Source of the DNA: Aporhodopirellula aestuarii
Lineage (GTDB): Bacteria; Planctomycetota; Planctomycetia; Pirellulales; Pirellulaceae
Assembly (NCBI RefSeq): GCF_023701485.1
Contig: NZ_JAMQBK010000036.1
Location: 62,001 to 126,000, forward strand
Direction of reading: 5' to 3'
DNA length: 64,000 bases
Shown one piece after another: positions 1 through 9,140 of the stretch. The notes under the pieces are model-generated. The model ran no database searches. It was not told where the DNA came from and saw only the letters and a list, made by a program, of their open reading frames with translations. Position numbers and translations under genes: made by a program. How positions within the stretch are numbered: the first letter of the stretch is position 1; the number at the start of each line of letters is the position of its first letter.

Positions 1-72
1 ACGCCGGAACAGGTGCAGCGTGCGTGTCGCATTCTGCATGAGGTGATGGCGATGGCGGGCAGCGTTCGGTAA
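1..72 (+). CDS. C-terminal end of an unidentified protein (partial)
   Basis: The window opens inside a plus-strand reading frame whose last 23 codons end in TAA at 70-72. The tail reads TPEQVQRACRILHEVM and then a short Ala/Gly/Val end. A helix with this charge pattern is common at the end of fold-type I PLP enzymes such as aminotransferases, but 23 residues are too few to assign a family. The frame is inferred only from the clean stop and the plausible amphipathic helix. Confidence 0.4.
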   Translation, partial: TPEQVQRACRILHEVMAMAGSVR

Positions 73-159
73 CGATCGGAAACGACCGATTGAATCGCCT
101 GAGAGCGGGAACCTGCCCTGCCGACGTGTCGAGCCATGCCCGAGCAACGCCGCCGACCG

Positions 160-1572
160 TTAGGTTTCGTAATGAATTTTGCCGTGTTTTTGCGAGCGGC
201 TGATTTTGTCGAGGCTGTACAGTCCCGCCAAAATAAATTCGACGCAGGAGGCACGCATCGCTTCGTTTTCGCTAGCGTTGACCTCAAATGCCCGGTCCCA
301 AGCAGGCGGGACATGCTGCAATCGCTCAGCATACAGACGGCTGGGTAAGAGATCGCCAACTTCGACCCGCACGCCGCCGCGGAAAATCTCAGCGATTTCA
401 GCCAGGCCGTGTTCTTCGATGTATTCGCTGAACACGATCTGGATTGCTTCGGCGATCACGTTGTCGAGGACCTGCCGCTCACTCATCTGGTGTGTCCCCA
501 TTAGGTCCAGTTCGAGTTTGCCGAGCGAGCTGGCGTAGAGGTGTCCCAGGTCGCTGATCCGCGGCACGGCAGGAGACTCGCCATGAACGATGCCACGCTG
601 GCGGGCCGAGGCGACGATGGTTCGGAAGTTCGCCAACGAGAAGCGAGCCGAAACCCCGGAGGCTTGGTCGATGTATTTGCTGTGACGAGCCCGGTTCGTG
701 ATCTCTTCGATGATCTGATACATAAACAGCGGCACGTGGACCGGATAATCACCGCCGAGGTCGTTGCCGATTTCTTGTTGCAGAATCTCGATGCCCTGAT
801 GGCGTTCACGCGGGTAGTGCGTTTGTACGATCGTGCCGATGCGGTCCTTCAGCTGGGGAATGACCTTGCCGCTGCGGTTGTACGTGGCCGGGTTTGCCGA
901 GAACAGGATCATCACGTCGACGTCAAAGCGGATCGGATAACCGCGGATCTGCACGTCTCGTTCTTCGAGAATGTTGAACAGGCCGACTTGGACGAGGTCG
1001 TCGAGTTCTGGCAATTCGTTCATCGCAAAAATGCCGCGATGCATCCGTGGGATCAATCCAAACGAGAGTGCTTCCTCGGCGCTCATGCTGACCCCTCCCG
1101 TCAGTTTGGCGGGATCGATCTCGCCGATGATGTCGGCGAATTTGGTGCCGGGGCTGAGTCGCTCGGCGTAGCGTTCGTGGCGGGGCCACCACGCGATCGC
1201 GATGTCTTCGGGGGCGTGTTGTTCGACGAGTCGCCGGCCGAGCGACGTGATCGGCGCGAGCGGATCTTCGTGGAGCGGCAGCTCAGGATGGTCGATGTAG
1301 GGGACAAACGGGTCGAGGAATTGAACGAGCTGTCGCATCAGCCGGCTCTTGGCTTGGCCTTTTTCCCCGAGGAACAGCATGTCGTGGCCGGCCAACAGCG
1401 CCAGGTTGATTTCGGGGATCACCGTGTCTTCGTAGCCGACGATTCCCGGATAGAGTTCCTCGCCGGCGGCTAGCATCCGAGAGAAATTATCACGGATTTC
1501 CTGTTTGACGGTTCTGGATTTCCAGCCTTGGCTGAGCAGATCGCGGAGATTGTTGGCAGCCGGGGGGGCCAT
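160..1572 (-). CDS. MoxR / Mg-chelatase I-like AAA+ ATPase
   Basis: A 470-residue AAA+ ATPase related to magnesium-chelatase subunit I and MoxR-type chaperones, probably a cytoplasmic remodelling or insertion ATPase. Seen: Walker A GEKGQAKS at residues 69-76, a Mg-chelatase-like insertion ([14 protein letters not shown], about 144-157), a Walker B region [11 protein letters not shown] at about 180-190, and a sensor-1-like [12 protein letters not shown] further on. The first Walker B acid is Asn (NE instead of DE). ATG at 1572 (MAPPAANN) is preferred over the open frame reaching 1743, whose extra residues look non-conserved. These ATPases usually sit beside a von Willebrand A partner, but none is downstream here, where the neighbouring frame runs on the other strand. 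The family is confident; the substrate is unknown. Confidence 0.85.
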   Translation of the reverse strand: MAPPAANNLRDLLSQGWKSRTVKQEIRDNFSRMLAAGEELYPGIVGYEDTVIPEINLALLAGHDMLFLGEKGQAKSRLMRQLVQFLDPFVPYIDHPELPLHEDPLAPITSLGRRLVEQHAPEDIAIAWWPRHERYAERLSPGTKFADIIGEIDPAKLTGGVSMSAEEALSFGLIPRMHRGIFAMNELPELDDLVQVGLFNILEERDVQIRGYPIRFDVDVMILFSANPATYNRSGKVIPQLKDRIGTIVQTHYPRERHQGIEILQQEIGNDLGGDYPVHVPLFMYQIIEEITNRARHSKYIDQASGVSARFSLANFRTIVASARQRGIVHGESPAVPRISDLGHLYASSLGKLELDLMGTHQMSERQVLDNVIAEAIQIVFSEYIEEHGLAEIAEIFRGGVRVEVGDLLPSRLYAERLQHVPPAWDRAFEVNASENEAMRASCVEFILAGLYSLDKISRSQKHGKIHYET

Positions 1573-1846
1573 GGTAGTGGTCACGGGGCGGTCTCGATGA
1601 AGATATGCGAACTGGATCGGATGAATGGTGGGCGGCCGGGAGGCTGCCAACGGCATCTTACCGGATCGCCTAGGTCGGACCTGACGGCTCAGGTCGTTTC
1701 CGCGAATGTCAGTTTTGCGTCTGGTCAAATTTAGGCAAACCAAAATGGGAGACGCTGCGTAGCTTCGAGACCTCCGGTTTCGCGAACATGAATCGCGAAG
1801 AGTACCTTATTTACTGCAATCTTCCCCTCGTTTTGAGTTGCCGAGC

Positions 1847-3655
1847 ATGATCGCTGGCTTGACTGATGCCTTTTCGTCCGTGTCTCTGGGCCGGGGACAA
1901 TCGATTTCACTAGTGGATTCGCTGTCGACCGGTTCGTTGGACTCGTTCTTGATCCTTGGCCAGATGGGCAAATGGATGCCCACGTTTGCGACGCCGATTT
2001 GGGTGTTGTCGGTCGGCCTGCTGCTCGGTGTGGTCGGAGTGGCCGTGATTTACGGCGTGTTATCGCTGCTGTCGCTGGTCCCAGCCCTGGGGACGATCGC
2101 GGATCGCCCGCGTCAGGGCGTGACGTTATCGTTGATCGCGGGAGCGATTTTCTCGGCGACCCTGTGCGTGATCTACCTGCCCCAAGGCGGTGACAACCGC
2201 CAATTGCTGTTATTGCCTCTGATCACGATCGGGATGGGGCTCGGATTCGGGCTGATCTACGGGATGTGGCACCGCACCCGCAACGAATGGTTTTCGATGT
2301 TGAGCGAAGGCGTGATGCCCTATCTGCTCGGCACCGCGGGCGTCTTCGTCTTGCTCGGCATGGCAATGACCCCATTCGTGGAAGACCCACGTGGGATTCT
2401 CGAAAGCATCCCATCGGTGAACGTCATGAGTGACGGCACGCAAGTGGAGGTCGCCACGATCCAACCGGCATCCTCGGACGAGCCGGAGTTTTTCCCTGCG
2501 GGCATCGACTACAACTTCCGCAACGTCGCCGAACTGACGATCCAAAGTGACAAGAAAGTGTTTTTGGCGGATTCGGCCGACCCGGCCGCATTCAGCCGTT
2601 CGCCGGTCGAGTTGAACCCAGGCAGCAGCGAGGCGATCAAGTATCGCTACCAAGACCGCGAACAGCCACCGATCCCCGGTGATCCGGGCAAATTGCACGT
2701 TTACAACCAAGAAATCGACCCTGCCCGTGTGGTGTTCACGTTCAAGAACCTGCCGCAAGTTCCGCAGGCGTCGTCGATCGTGTTTATCGCAATCATCTTC
2801 TTTTTGACGATGACGGCGTTGATGGCGACACGGCAAGCGGCCCCGCGGGTTTGGGCGCTGGCGCTGTCGACGGCGAAAAACGAAATGGCTCAGCCGCTGT
2901 ATCTGCTGCTGTTGGCGATGGGCATCTTTGGCGTGTTGTTGTTCGGGATCTTCCCCTTCAACACGCTCGGTGACGACATCCGTTTGCTCAAAGACAGCGG
3001 CGTGACCTTGATCATGATCATGGGGATGTTGTTGGCGGTCTGGAGTGCGGGCACATCGGTCAGTGAAGAGATCGAAGGTCGGACCGCGTTGACGGTGTTG
3101 AGCAAACCGGTCAGTCGTCGTTCGTTCATCTTGGGCAAGTACGCAGGCATCATGCTGAGCGTGCTTGTGTTGTTCGTGATCCTATCGGCTGTGTTGTTGG
3201 TGGTGCTCAGTTACAAACCGATTTATGACGCCCGCGAGACGAGCGAGAAACTGCCCGTGTGGCAGGTCGGCCACGAGGAAATCATGACGACGTTGCCGGT
3301 TCTTGGCTTGTATTTCATGGAAACGATGGCGATCGGCGGAGTCGCGGTGGCGTTGGCGACTCGGTTGCCATTGTTGGCGAACTTCATCACCTGCTTCTCG
3401 ATCTACGTGATCGGCAACCTCACGAGTCCGTTGGTGGCGTCTGCGAAGGAGAATACTGAGCTCGTCGGCTTTGTCGGGAAATTGATCGCGGTCGTGGTTC
3501 CGAACTTGAATTCGTTCAACGTGCAGGCCGCGATGGACTCGGGGAGTGCCGTGCCGTTGATCTATCTGGCGGGGGTCTTTAACTACTTAGTGGTGTTTGT
3601 GATCGCGGTTTGGATGTTGGCGATGTTGTTGTTTGAAGATCGCGATTTGGCTTAG
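1847..3655 (+). CDS. ABC-2 type transporter permease
   Basis: A 602-residue polytopic membrane protein. It has three hydrophobic segments near the N terminus (about 50-170), a large periplasmic-type domain (about residues 180-300, VEVATIQPASSDEPE onwards), and a second block of hydrophobic helices from about 310 to the end. The second block includes the TALTVLSKPVSRRSFILGKY stretch typical of ABC-2/NosY-like permeases acting with a separate ATPase. ATG at 1847 is chosen; an in-frame TTG lies nine bases upstream. The adjacent gene at 3739 encodes an ABC-like protein whose ATPase is degenerate, so the energising ATPase is probably encoded elsewhere. It lies divergently from the AAA ATPase across a 274-bp gap likely to hold both promoters. 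Substrate unknown. Confidence 0.8.
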   Translation: MIAGLTDAFSSVSLGRGQSISLVDSLSTGSLDSFLILGQMGKWMPTFATPIWVLSVGLLLGVVGVAVIYGVLSLLSLVPALGTIADRPRQGVTLSLIAGAIFSATLCVIYLPQGGDNRQLLLLPLITIGMGLGFGLIYGMWHRTRNEWFSMLSEGVMPYLLGTAGVFVLLGMAMTPFVEDPRGILESIPSVNVMSDGTQVEVATIQPASSDEPEFFPAGIDYNFRNVAELTIQSDKKVFLADSADPAAFSRSPVELNPGSSEAIKYRYQDREQPPIPGDPGKLHVYNQEIDPARVVFTFKNLPQVPQASSIVFIAIIFFLTMTALMATRQAAPRVWALALSTAKNEMAQPLYLLLLAMGIFGVLLFGIFPFNTLGDDIRLLKDSGVTLIMIMGMLLAVWSAGTSVSEEIEGRTALTVLSKPVSRRSFILGKYAGIMLSVLVLFVILSAVLLVVLSYKPIYDARETSEKLPVWQVGHEEIMTTLPVLGLYFMETMAIGGVAVALATRLPLLANFITCFSIYVIGNLTSPLVASAKENTELVGFVGKLIAVVVPNLNSFNVQAAMDSGSAVPLIYLAGVFNYLVVFVIAVWMLAMLLFEDRDLA

Positions 3656-3738
3656 CGATTGTGGGCTGTTGTGATTAGCCCAAAAATTTGGTGTAAACTC
3701 GGTTCACAGGCAGGTCCCCTGCGAGTGCCCATTCCACG

Positions 3739-5646
3739 ATGAGGATCATGAGGCTGGTGAACGTGAATCGATTTGCAACTTTGGCTCAACCCCGCCGCGA
3801 AGTGACTTCCTCTGGATCAATGTTTCATTGGTTCTGGGCGATCATTGCTGGTTTTTCCGTGCCCGCATTGATCGTCATTTTTGGGATGGTCGCTGCGCTG
3901 ATCGAGTATGGTGAATTGCCCCGACCGTACGCCAGTTTCGCCCGGGCAATGGGCGATCAATACGCAGTCGAGCTTGGCACGTATCTGAATATCCCGGTAC
4001 CGAGCGTGTTTGCGTCGCAGGCGCCGTTTGCCCAGTTGTCGGAATTGGTGATCGTTGCGATTGCGATTTCTGCGATGTTCTGTTTCGCCGTTTGGATGAA
4101 TCGCCGGTCTTCGGATCGCCGGACTCGTGAAGTGGTCAAAATGTTGCACCAGCGTCTGTTGCAGCAAAGTCTGCGACGAGCCGAAAGCGAAGGGGCTGCG
4201 GCCCAGCGGTCACGGGCGAGGCAACTGATCAGCACCGATCTGCCCGAACTCGGGAAGGGGCTTTCGTTGTGGTACCGCGTGATCCCGCGCAGCGTGTTGA
4301 TGTTGCTCGGTTGTGTCGTGTTGGCATTGTTGGTGAACGTGTGGCTGGCGATTCTTGCGGTGATCAGCGGTGCGGGGTTGTGGCGATTGTATTCGTGGAT
4401 GCGGAGCCCGGATTGGTTGCAGTTGTCACGATTTGAAATTCCAAAAATCCGCGAACGATTGGTGTCCCTAATCGGTGACGCGCCGATGATGGCGCGATTA
4501 CAGGCCGGCGGATTGGCTGATCATGCTTTCCAGGCGGAACTTGATGCGTTGGATCGCTGGGTGGCCGGTGACGACTCGCGTCGCGGGCGTTTGTGGCCGG
4601 TGTTGATGTTTGCCGGCAGTATCGCGATCGCGTTGTTGGTGATGGGATTAGGGGCGAACATCCTGCACGGCGAACAAGGGCTGAGCCTGCCCGCGTCCTT
4701 GGTGCTCGGTTTGGCGCTCACGGCGTCGGCGTTTTCCGCGGCCCGACTGAGCGAATTGGCCCGACAGTTACGCCGCAGTTCCCGGGCCTGTGAGTCGGTC
4801 TATTTGTATCTGCAACGTGGCGATGACGTTGCCCCGAGCGAGCGGCTCGTGGGGTTGGCCGGTTTGCGAGAATCCGTTGACCTGCGGGACGTGTCCCTAC
4901 ACGATGCCGGTGGGAAACCGATCTTGCGAGATTTGAGTTTGTCACTGCGGCCGAAATCGCTTGTCGCGTTGTTGGGCACCGATGACGTTTCGACGTTGTC
5001 GCTGACGGAGCTTTTGATGGGCTTTGGTCGCCCACAACGCGGGATTGTTGAGATCGATGGGATTTCGCTACGAGACGTGCATCCCCAGGCGCTCGCAAAA
5101 CAAGTGATGTGGATCGCTCCCGATGGACCGTTATGGGAAGGAACGATCACTGAGAATTTGATGGCCGGGCTGAGCAAATCGGTCGACAAACGGGACATGG
5201 TTAACGTACTCGAGGAGCTCGGTATCTACGAGCAGATCACGCGTCTGAGTGATGGGCTCGACACGATGGTTGGCCCCGTGACCGATTTGCGTGAAGGGCG
5301 TTCGAGCGACGGATTGTCGATGAATTCGCGATACATGCTCGGCCTCGCGCGGGCCCTGCTGCATCGTCCGCCGATCGTGTTGGCGAAAGAGCCGCCTGCC
5401 CCGACCGAGCAATTGTCGAACGATCCCTGTTTGAAAGCGTTAAAGACGCTGGCTTCCTCCGGGGCTCTGGTCTTGGTGCTGCCGCACCGGTTACAAACAC
5501 TCCGCCAGTGTGATCGGGTGGTCTTGCTCAACGGTGCCAATCTGGTGGGTGAGGGTTGCCATGCCGAGTTGCTGAATTCCAGCGACCTCTACCGGCATTT
5601 GAATTATCTCTTGTTCAATCCCTACCGTCATCGTAGTGGCAGCTGA
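3739..5646 (+). CDS. ABC exporter-like protein with degenerate nucleotide-binding domain
   Basis: A 635-residue protein with the plan of an ABC half-exporter: hydrophobic helices in about residues 25-360 and a C-terminal nucleotide-binding domain of about 235 residues. The NBD fold is recognisable (DVSLHDAGGKPILRDLSL, then GPLWEGTITENLMAG after the Q-loop, and a C-terminal VLPHRLQTLRQCDRVVLL). The ATPase motifs are eroded. Walker A reads G413-TDDVSTLS with Thr where the Lys should be, the signature LSGGQ reads LSMNS (526-530), Walker B ends VLAKEP with Lys for Asp (E551 kept), and the Q-loop Gln is absent. The H-loop His583 remains. It is therefore probably a pseudo-ATPase or structural partner. 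The frame is long and intact, so it is not a pseudogene. ATG at 3739; a second in-frame ATG is at 3748. Confidence 0.8.
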   Translation: MRIMRLVNVNRFATLAQPRREVTSSGSMFHWFWAIIAGFSVPALIVIFGMVAALIEYGELPRPYASFARAMGDQYAVELGTYLNIPVPSVFASQAPFAQLSELVIVAIAISAMFCFAVWMNRRSSDRRTREVVKMLHQRLLQQSLRRAESEGAAAQRSRARQLISTDLPELGKGLSLWYRVIPRSVLMLLGCVVLALLVNVWLAILAVISGAGLWRLYSWMRSPDWLQLSRFEIPKIRERLVSLIGDAPMMARLQAGGLADHAFQAELDALDRWVAGDDSRRGRLWPVLMFAGSIAIALLVMGLGANILHGEQGLSLPASLVLGLALTASAFSAARLSELARQLRRSSRACESVYLYLQRGDDVAPSERLVGLAGLRESVDLRDVSLHDAGGKPILRDLSLSLRPKSLVALLGTDDVSTLSLTELLMGFGRPQRGIVEIDGISLRDVHPQALAKQVMWIAPDGPLWEGTITENLMAGLSKSVDKRDMVNVLEELGIYEQITRLSDGLDTMVGPVTDLREGRSSDGLSMNSRYMLGLARALLHRPPIVLAKEPPAPTEQLSNDPCLKALKTLASSGALVLVLPHRLQTLRQCDRVVLLNGANLVGEGCHAELLNSSDLYRHLNYLLFNPYRHRSGS

Positions 5647-5709
5647 CGCAGCTGTTCTTTTACCCGCCTCCTAACCTCATCGATTGAATACACTTTGACG
5701 GATTCGGAC

Positions 5710-6516
5710 ATGGACGACGAACCGCAGTCGCCTGATACGTTGTTTCACACTGCCGTCGGCGTGGAAGGTGGGTTAGGGGTGTTGGCCCTCGTGCTGGGGT
5801 ACGTCTTGGGACCCGATGCGAGAGAACTCGTGCCTTCGCTGGAACAACTGCCAGCACTCCTTGGTGGTGTCGGGTTAGGGATTTTGGCGACGTTCCCGCT
5901 GTTGCTTTTGATGGCGGTGATTCGCCGGATCAAGCATCCGGCGGTCGAGCAGCTCGATCAGTTGAGTGAGCATCCGATGATCGAGATGATGCTGAAGCTC
6001 GGGCCGGTCGAACTGTTAGTGATCAGTCTCTGTGCCGGTGTCGGTGAGGAGCTGTTGTTCCGCGGTTGGTTGATGCCGGCTCTGGCAAATGTGTTCCATG
6101 GAGAAACCGTCAGCCTGCTGTCGGGAGATCCGTCAATCGTGCGTCCATGGTGGGCCTTTGGCGGCTGGACATCTGAGATCGCGAGCCAGGGGGGCAGTGG
6201 TTTGTTGGCTAGTAGCGGGCCGGCCGTGAGTGAGTCGGCGATGGTTTCCTGGTCGGGGTTGACCCAGTGGTGGTCGGAATCGGTCGGATGGGAAATGACC
6301 GTCGCCTGGATCCTCTCATCGATTTCGTTCGGGTTTGTTCATCCGATCAGCAAGCTGTACATCGCCGTGACGGGGCTAATGGGGCTGTATTTCGGAGTGC
6401 TTTTGATTCTGACTGGGAACCTGATGATTCCCATTATCGCTCACGCCCTGTACGACGCGATTCAGTTGTGGAGTGCGTCGGCGGAAGAGGCGTCGAAGTC
6501 GGCAAAGTCGACGTAG
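5710..6516 (+). CDS. CPBP (CAAX/Abi) family intramembrane metalloprotease
   Basis: A 268-residue membrane protein of the CPBP/Abi family, glutamate-dependent intramembrane proteases related to Rce1. Seen: motif 1 GVGEELLFRGW with the Glu pair at about 113-114 and Arg at about 118; motif 2 SFGFVHP with the conserved Phe-x-x-x-His; and the final helix IPIIAHALYDAIQLW, where the family usually has HxxxN or HxxxD. Several hydrophobic helices surround these. ATG at 5710 has ACGGA seven bases upstream; the frame stays open to a TTG at 5695. An insert of about 60 residues rich in Gly/Ser/Trp separates motifs 1 and 2, longer than usual. Its last 55 bases overlap the end of the convergent amidohydrolase gene. 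Substrate unknown. Confidence 0.85.
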   Translation: MDDEPQSPDTLFHTAVGVEGGLGVLALVLGYVLGPDARELVPSLEQLPALLGGVGLGILATFPLLLLMAVIRRIKHPAVEQLDQLSEHPMIEMMLKLGPVELLVISLCAGVGEELLFRGWLMPALANVFHGETVSLLSGDPSIVRPWWAFGGWTSEIASQGGSGLLASSGPAVSESAMVSWSGLTQWWSESVGWEMTVAWILSSISFGFVHPISKLYIAVTGLMGLYFGVLLILTGNLMIPIIAHALYDAIQLWSASAEEASKSAKST

Positions 6517-7706
6517 AGCGACTCAGCGGTTGGTGCCGTGGTCGGAACGATCGCAAACACCGATGCACGACCGGGAGCCAGAGTTCCGTAGCGGTCGTCT
6601 TGCCGTAACGCCCTGGCTCCGCCAAGTGTTGCCATTTTGAGCACGTCGGCTGGCGACAAGTCTTGCCGATGTTGCAGCAGCCAACGGACCTCACGCCAAA
6701 GTTGCAGGTCCGGATTGCTGGCTCTGGAATCGGTGCCTAGCGCCACGTTCACCCCCGCGGCCATCAGTTCGGCGACGGGGTGTCGGTCATGTGCAAAGAA
6801 CGCGTGTGTTCGCGGGCAGTAAACAACGTTGAGTGTCGGATGTTCAGCGATGAGACCGATTTCAAGTGGACGCAAGTCGTTGCCGTGAACCAACAACGCC
6901 GACGGTGCTACGGCGAGTCGCTCGATTAAGTGTCGAATCGGTTCGGGGTGCCGCCATGGAAACAGGGCCGACAGATCAAATCCGAGGGACGCAAGGTTGT
7001 CTGCGAACGGGCCGCTGCCCTGTTGCAAGAGTTCTCGTTCGGCGGGAGATTCCGCGACGTGCATGGCAACCGGATGGTTGGTGCGGATCGCTAGATCAAG
7101 GCAACGGTCGATCAGGCTTAGCGGAGTCGAGTACGGAGCGTGGGGGCTGATGCCTGCGAGGGATCGATGCGACTCGAGATGGGAAACGCACGCGTGGAAT
7201 TTTTCGTTCGCGCGTGTTTGCGTCAAACCGAGGACTTCGGCAAAGGAAATGATTTTCGTCGATGCAAGTTCGGCCGTGTGGGGATCGATACCGGGCCACG
7301 GCGTCGATGCGATTTCACCGATCAGGCCGGTGCCTCCCCGTTGAGCTTCCAGAGCACCTTGGGTGATGTTCGCACGGGGCGACGGGCGGTCGGTATCATC
7401 GTCGAGAGTCGCGTTCTGACGGGCGTGTACGACCTCGACGATCCATTCGGCGAGTTCCATCCCCGGGCGACCGATGGGGCCGGGGAGGTCGCTGAACTCA
7501 AGATGCGTGTGGGCGTTGACGAGGGCCGGTAGGATGGCGACGTCGCCTAGGTCTTTGACCGAGCCACCCGGCGCGGGATTGCTGGCCGTGATCTGACCGG
7601 TCTGAACAATCCGGCCGTCCGCGACGGACACAAAACCATTTTCGATCGGGGGTCCATCGATGGGGATGATCCACCGAGCACGCAGTGTGAAATCGCCGTG
7701 GATCAG
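6462..7706 (-). CDS. Metal-dependent amidohydrolase (chlorohydrolase / deaminase type)
   Basis: A hydrolase of the ATZ/TRZ-cytosine deaminase branch of the amidohydrolase superfamily. Members deaminate compounds such as S-adenosylhomocysteine, aminodeoxyfutalosine or guanine. Seen: the HxH metal site in NAHTHLEF (about 64-71), later His ligands in MHVAES and VHGND, and the metal Asp in GTDSRASN, followed by the C-terminal GTLAPGRASVFA strand. The only standard start in this frame is GTG at 7631, which would cut off the N-terminal strand RARWIIPIDGPPIENG. That strand is encoded intact upstream. A CTG at 7704-7706 with GGAG six bases before it is the likeliest start, giving 414 residues. The specific substrate cannot be told from the sequence. 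Confidence 0.82.
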   Translation of the reverse strand: MIHGDFTLRARWIIPIDGPPIENGFVSVADGRIVQTGQITASNPAPGGSVKDLGDVAILPALVNAHTHLEFSDLPGPIGRPGMELAEWIVEVVHARQNATLDDDTDRPSPRANITQGALEAQRGGTGLIGEIASTPWPGIDPHTAELASTKIISFAEVLGLTQTRANEKFHACVSHLESHRSLAGISPHAPYSTPLSLIDRCLDLAIRTNHPVAMHVAESPAERELLQQGSGPFADNLASLGFDLSALFPWRHPEPIRHLIERLAVAPSALLVHGNDLRPLEIGLIAEHPTLNVVYCPRTHAFFAHDRHPVAELMAAGVNVALGTDSRASNPDLQLWREVRWLLQHRQDLSPADVLKMATLGGARALRQDDRYGTLAPGRASVFAIVPTTAPTAESLYVDFADFDASSADALHN

Positions 7707-7716
7707 AGGACGCTCC
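7704..7716 (-). promoter_or_regulatory. Ribosome binding site and CTG start of the amidohydrolase
   Basis: On the minus strand GGAG (complement of 7713-7716) lies six bases before CTG (complement of 7704-7706). The frame upstream runs to a TGA without any ATG, GTG or TTG. Because the coding signal and conserved N-terminal strand begin just after this CTG, the site decides the start. Confidence 0.5.
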
Positions 7717-7870
7717 GTAGCCGGTTCTGCGGGGGTGCTTGATAGTGCGAGATGAGCCGGAACGGCAGTCCGGAGTCAGTGCTTGCTTCCCAGTACCGTC
7801 AATATGTCGTGCTAGGAAGCAAAGGGCCGAAGGTCTCAACAAACCTTCGGCCACGCAGACGTATTGAGTG

Positions 7871-8015
7871 AGATCCGTCGTGAGCAACCAGTGCTTCGTC
7901 TAGCCTGAACTTGGGAGTTGCCTGAACCGGAAGGCTCACGGCTTGCCGCTAAAAGACGCAGCGGAACGGCGCAAGCCGTTCGGTCTCACGCCCATATTCA
8001 ATACTGATAACGCAA
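7871..8015. repeat. Palindromic repeat unit, copy A (after atpB)
   Basis: About 140 bases that begin directly after the atpB stop codon (read on the minus strand) and match the unit at 9141-9275 in order and orientation. The core forms a hairpin: 7939-7946 pairs with 7971-7978, and 7946-7950 with 7960-7964. The AGCGGAACGGCGC-AGCCG core also occurs near 31850. No T-run follows the hairpin on either strand, so it is not a classical terminator. It fills most of the 309-base gap between the amidohydrolase start and atpB; the rest shows no gene. Confidence 0.7.
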
Positions 8016-9062
8016 TTAGCTCGTTGCCGGATGACTGGCACCAACCGAAGGGCTGATACGGCCTGGCTCGAAGACTTTGTCAGGATCCATTTGGTAGGCG
8101 TCTTCCATCGCGTGTGGGTCGTCGTCGAGGTGCTCTTCGTGCTCGTGGACAGCCATCGAGGAGATGAACAGCACGGTCAGGAACGTGAAGATAAACGCTT
8201 GCAGGCAGCAGACGAAAAGTTCGAGCAGCGTCAGGCCGGTGCCGACAAGCACAACCGGAAGGCTAACCGCGTAGGCGGTTCCATCACCAGCGGCACGAGC
8301 AGCGAAAATCAGGCCCACGAAAGCCGCGAGGACCAAGTGACCGGCCATCATCGTGCCGAAAAGTCGCATTGCCAACACAAAGCACTTGATCAACAAGCTG
8401 AGTACTTCGAGAACGTAGAGCAATAACGCAATCGGGAGCATGGCGATGCCGCCGTCCCAGCCGATCGGGTTGAAGTGATTGAGGAAGTCCTTGACGCTGG
8501 TTTCGCGGATGCCGATGTACACGATCGCGAACAGCGACGTGATCGCGAGGACGCCGGTCAGGGCCAAGTTGCCCGTGGCACTGCCGCCCCAGTGCGAATA
8601 GTGCGGGTCGCCTGTCAACATTTGCAACATATAACCGAACGGAATCACGCCCAGGATGTTGGCAAAGAGGATGAAGAAAAACACCGTCCAGATGTAGTAG
8701 ATGTACTTGTCCGTCAGGCCACGCAGGTTGGGATAGGCGACCTCATCACGAATGAAGGCACAGATCGTTTCAAAGAGCTGCGAAATCCGTCCGCGGGTCT
8801 GGTAACGGCCGAGCCCCTCGCCGTGGTAGATGCTGATTTTCCGCGAGCAAAGCACACCCGCGATGATCAGGCACAGAGCGACGAACGCGGACATCATCAA
8901 GTGATTCGTGATGAAAAACTCGTAGTATCCGTCGCGGATTCCCAAAGCCGGGCTGTTCATTTCCGCACCTCCCACTGGAATTTTCAACAGCGGCGAATGG
9001 TGCAGTGCGTGTGGGATCGCGTGGTCGGTCGGGTCGTGTCCGGCGGCAAGAAAATAGAACAT
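8016..9062 (-). CDS. atpB: F1F0 ATP synthase subunit a
   Basis: Subunit a of the membrane F0 sector, which forms the proton half-channels against the c-ring. Seen: five to six hydrophobic helices, the essential Arg in helix 4-type sequence LAMRLFGTMMAGHL, the Asn-rich GNLALTG region, and a final helix LELFVCCLQAFIFTFLTVLF. ATG at 9062 is chosen because the residues it adds (DPTDHAIPHALHH) align with the TPxxYIxHHL start of other a-subunits. A second ATG at 8960 has a stronger GGGAGG site and would give 314 residues. The C terminus has an unusual charged, His/Asp/Glu-rich tail. No c-subunit gene follows, so the gene is separated from the rest of an atp operon. Confidence 0.93.
   Translation of the reverse strand: MFYFLAAGHDPTDHAIPHALHHSPLLKIPVGGAEMNSPALGIRDGYYEFFITNHLMMSAFVALCLIIAGVLCSRKISIYHGEGLGRYQTRGRISQLFETICAFIRDEVAYPNLRGLTDKYIYYIWTVFFFILFANILGVIPFGYMLQMLTGDPHYSHWGGSATGNLALTGVLAITSLFAIVYIGIRETSVKDFLNHFNPIGWDGGIAMLPIALLLYVLEVLSLLIKCFVLAMRLFGTMMAGHLVLAAFVGLIFAARAAGDGTAYAVSLPVVLVGTGLTLLELFVCCLQAFIFTFLTVLFISSMAVHEHEEHLDDDPHAMEDAYQMDPDKVFEPGRISPSVGASHPATS
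8961..8973 (-). promoter_or_regulatory. Strong internal Shine-Dalgarno-like site in atpB
   Basis: On the minus strand GGGAGG (complement of 8968-8973) stands seven bases before an in-frame ATG at 8958-8960. It could start a shorter AtpB beginning MNSPALGIRD. It is inside the frame used here, so it may be either the true start or an internal site. Confidence 0.4.
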
Positions 9063-9140
9063 GGAATGTTGAAAAGGCGGAGGTGAACCGGAAATGCGGG
9101 AAAGAGGTTGCGACAGTCGGGTGGGCAACTTCGAAATCAG

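Noticed and set aside
541-1473. 310-codon plus-strand frame opposite the AAA ATPase
   Set aside because: Lies wholly inside a gene with clear Walker motifs on the other strand; its product is unlike any protein family and reflects GC-rich codon bias.
3663-3681. Short stem GGGCT/AGCCC after the ABC permease gene
   Set aside because: Only five pairs and followed by AAAAATTT, too weak to call as a terminator.
7498-7887. 129-codon minus-strand frame overlapping the amidohydrolase start
   Set aside because: Considered as a possible frameshifted N terminus, but the correct frame itself encodes the conserved N-terminal strand without a shift, so a CTG start explains it better.
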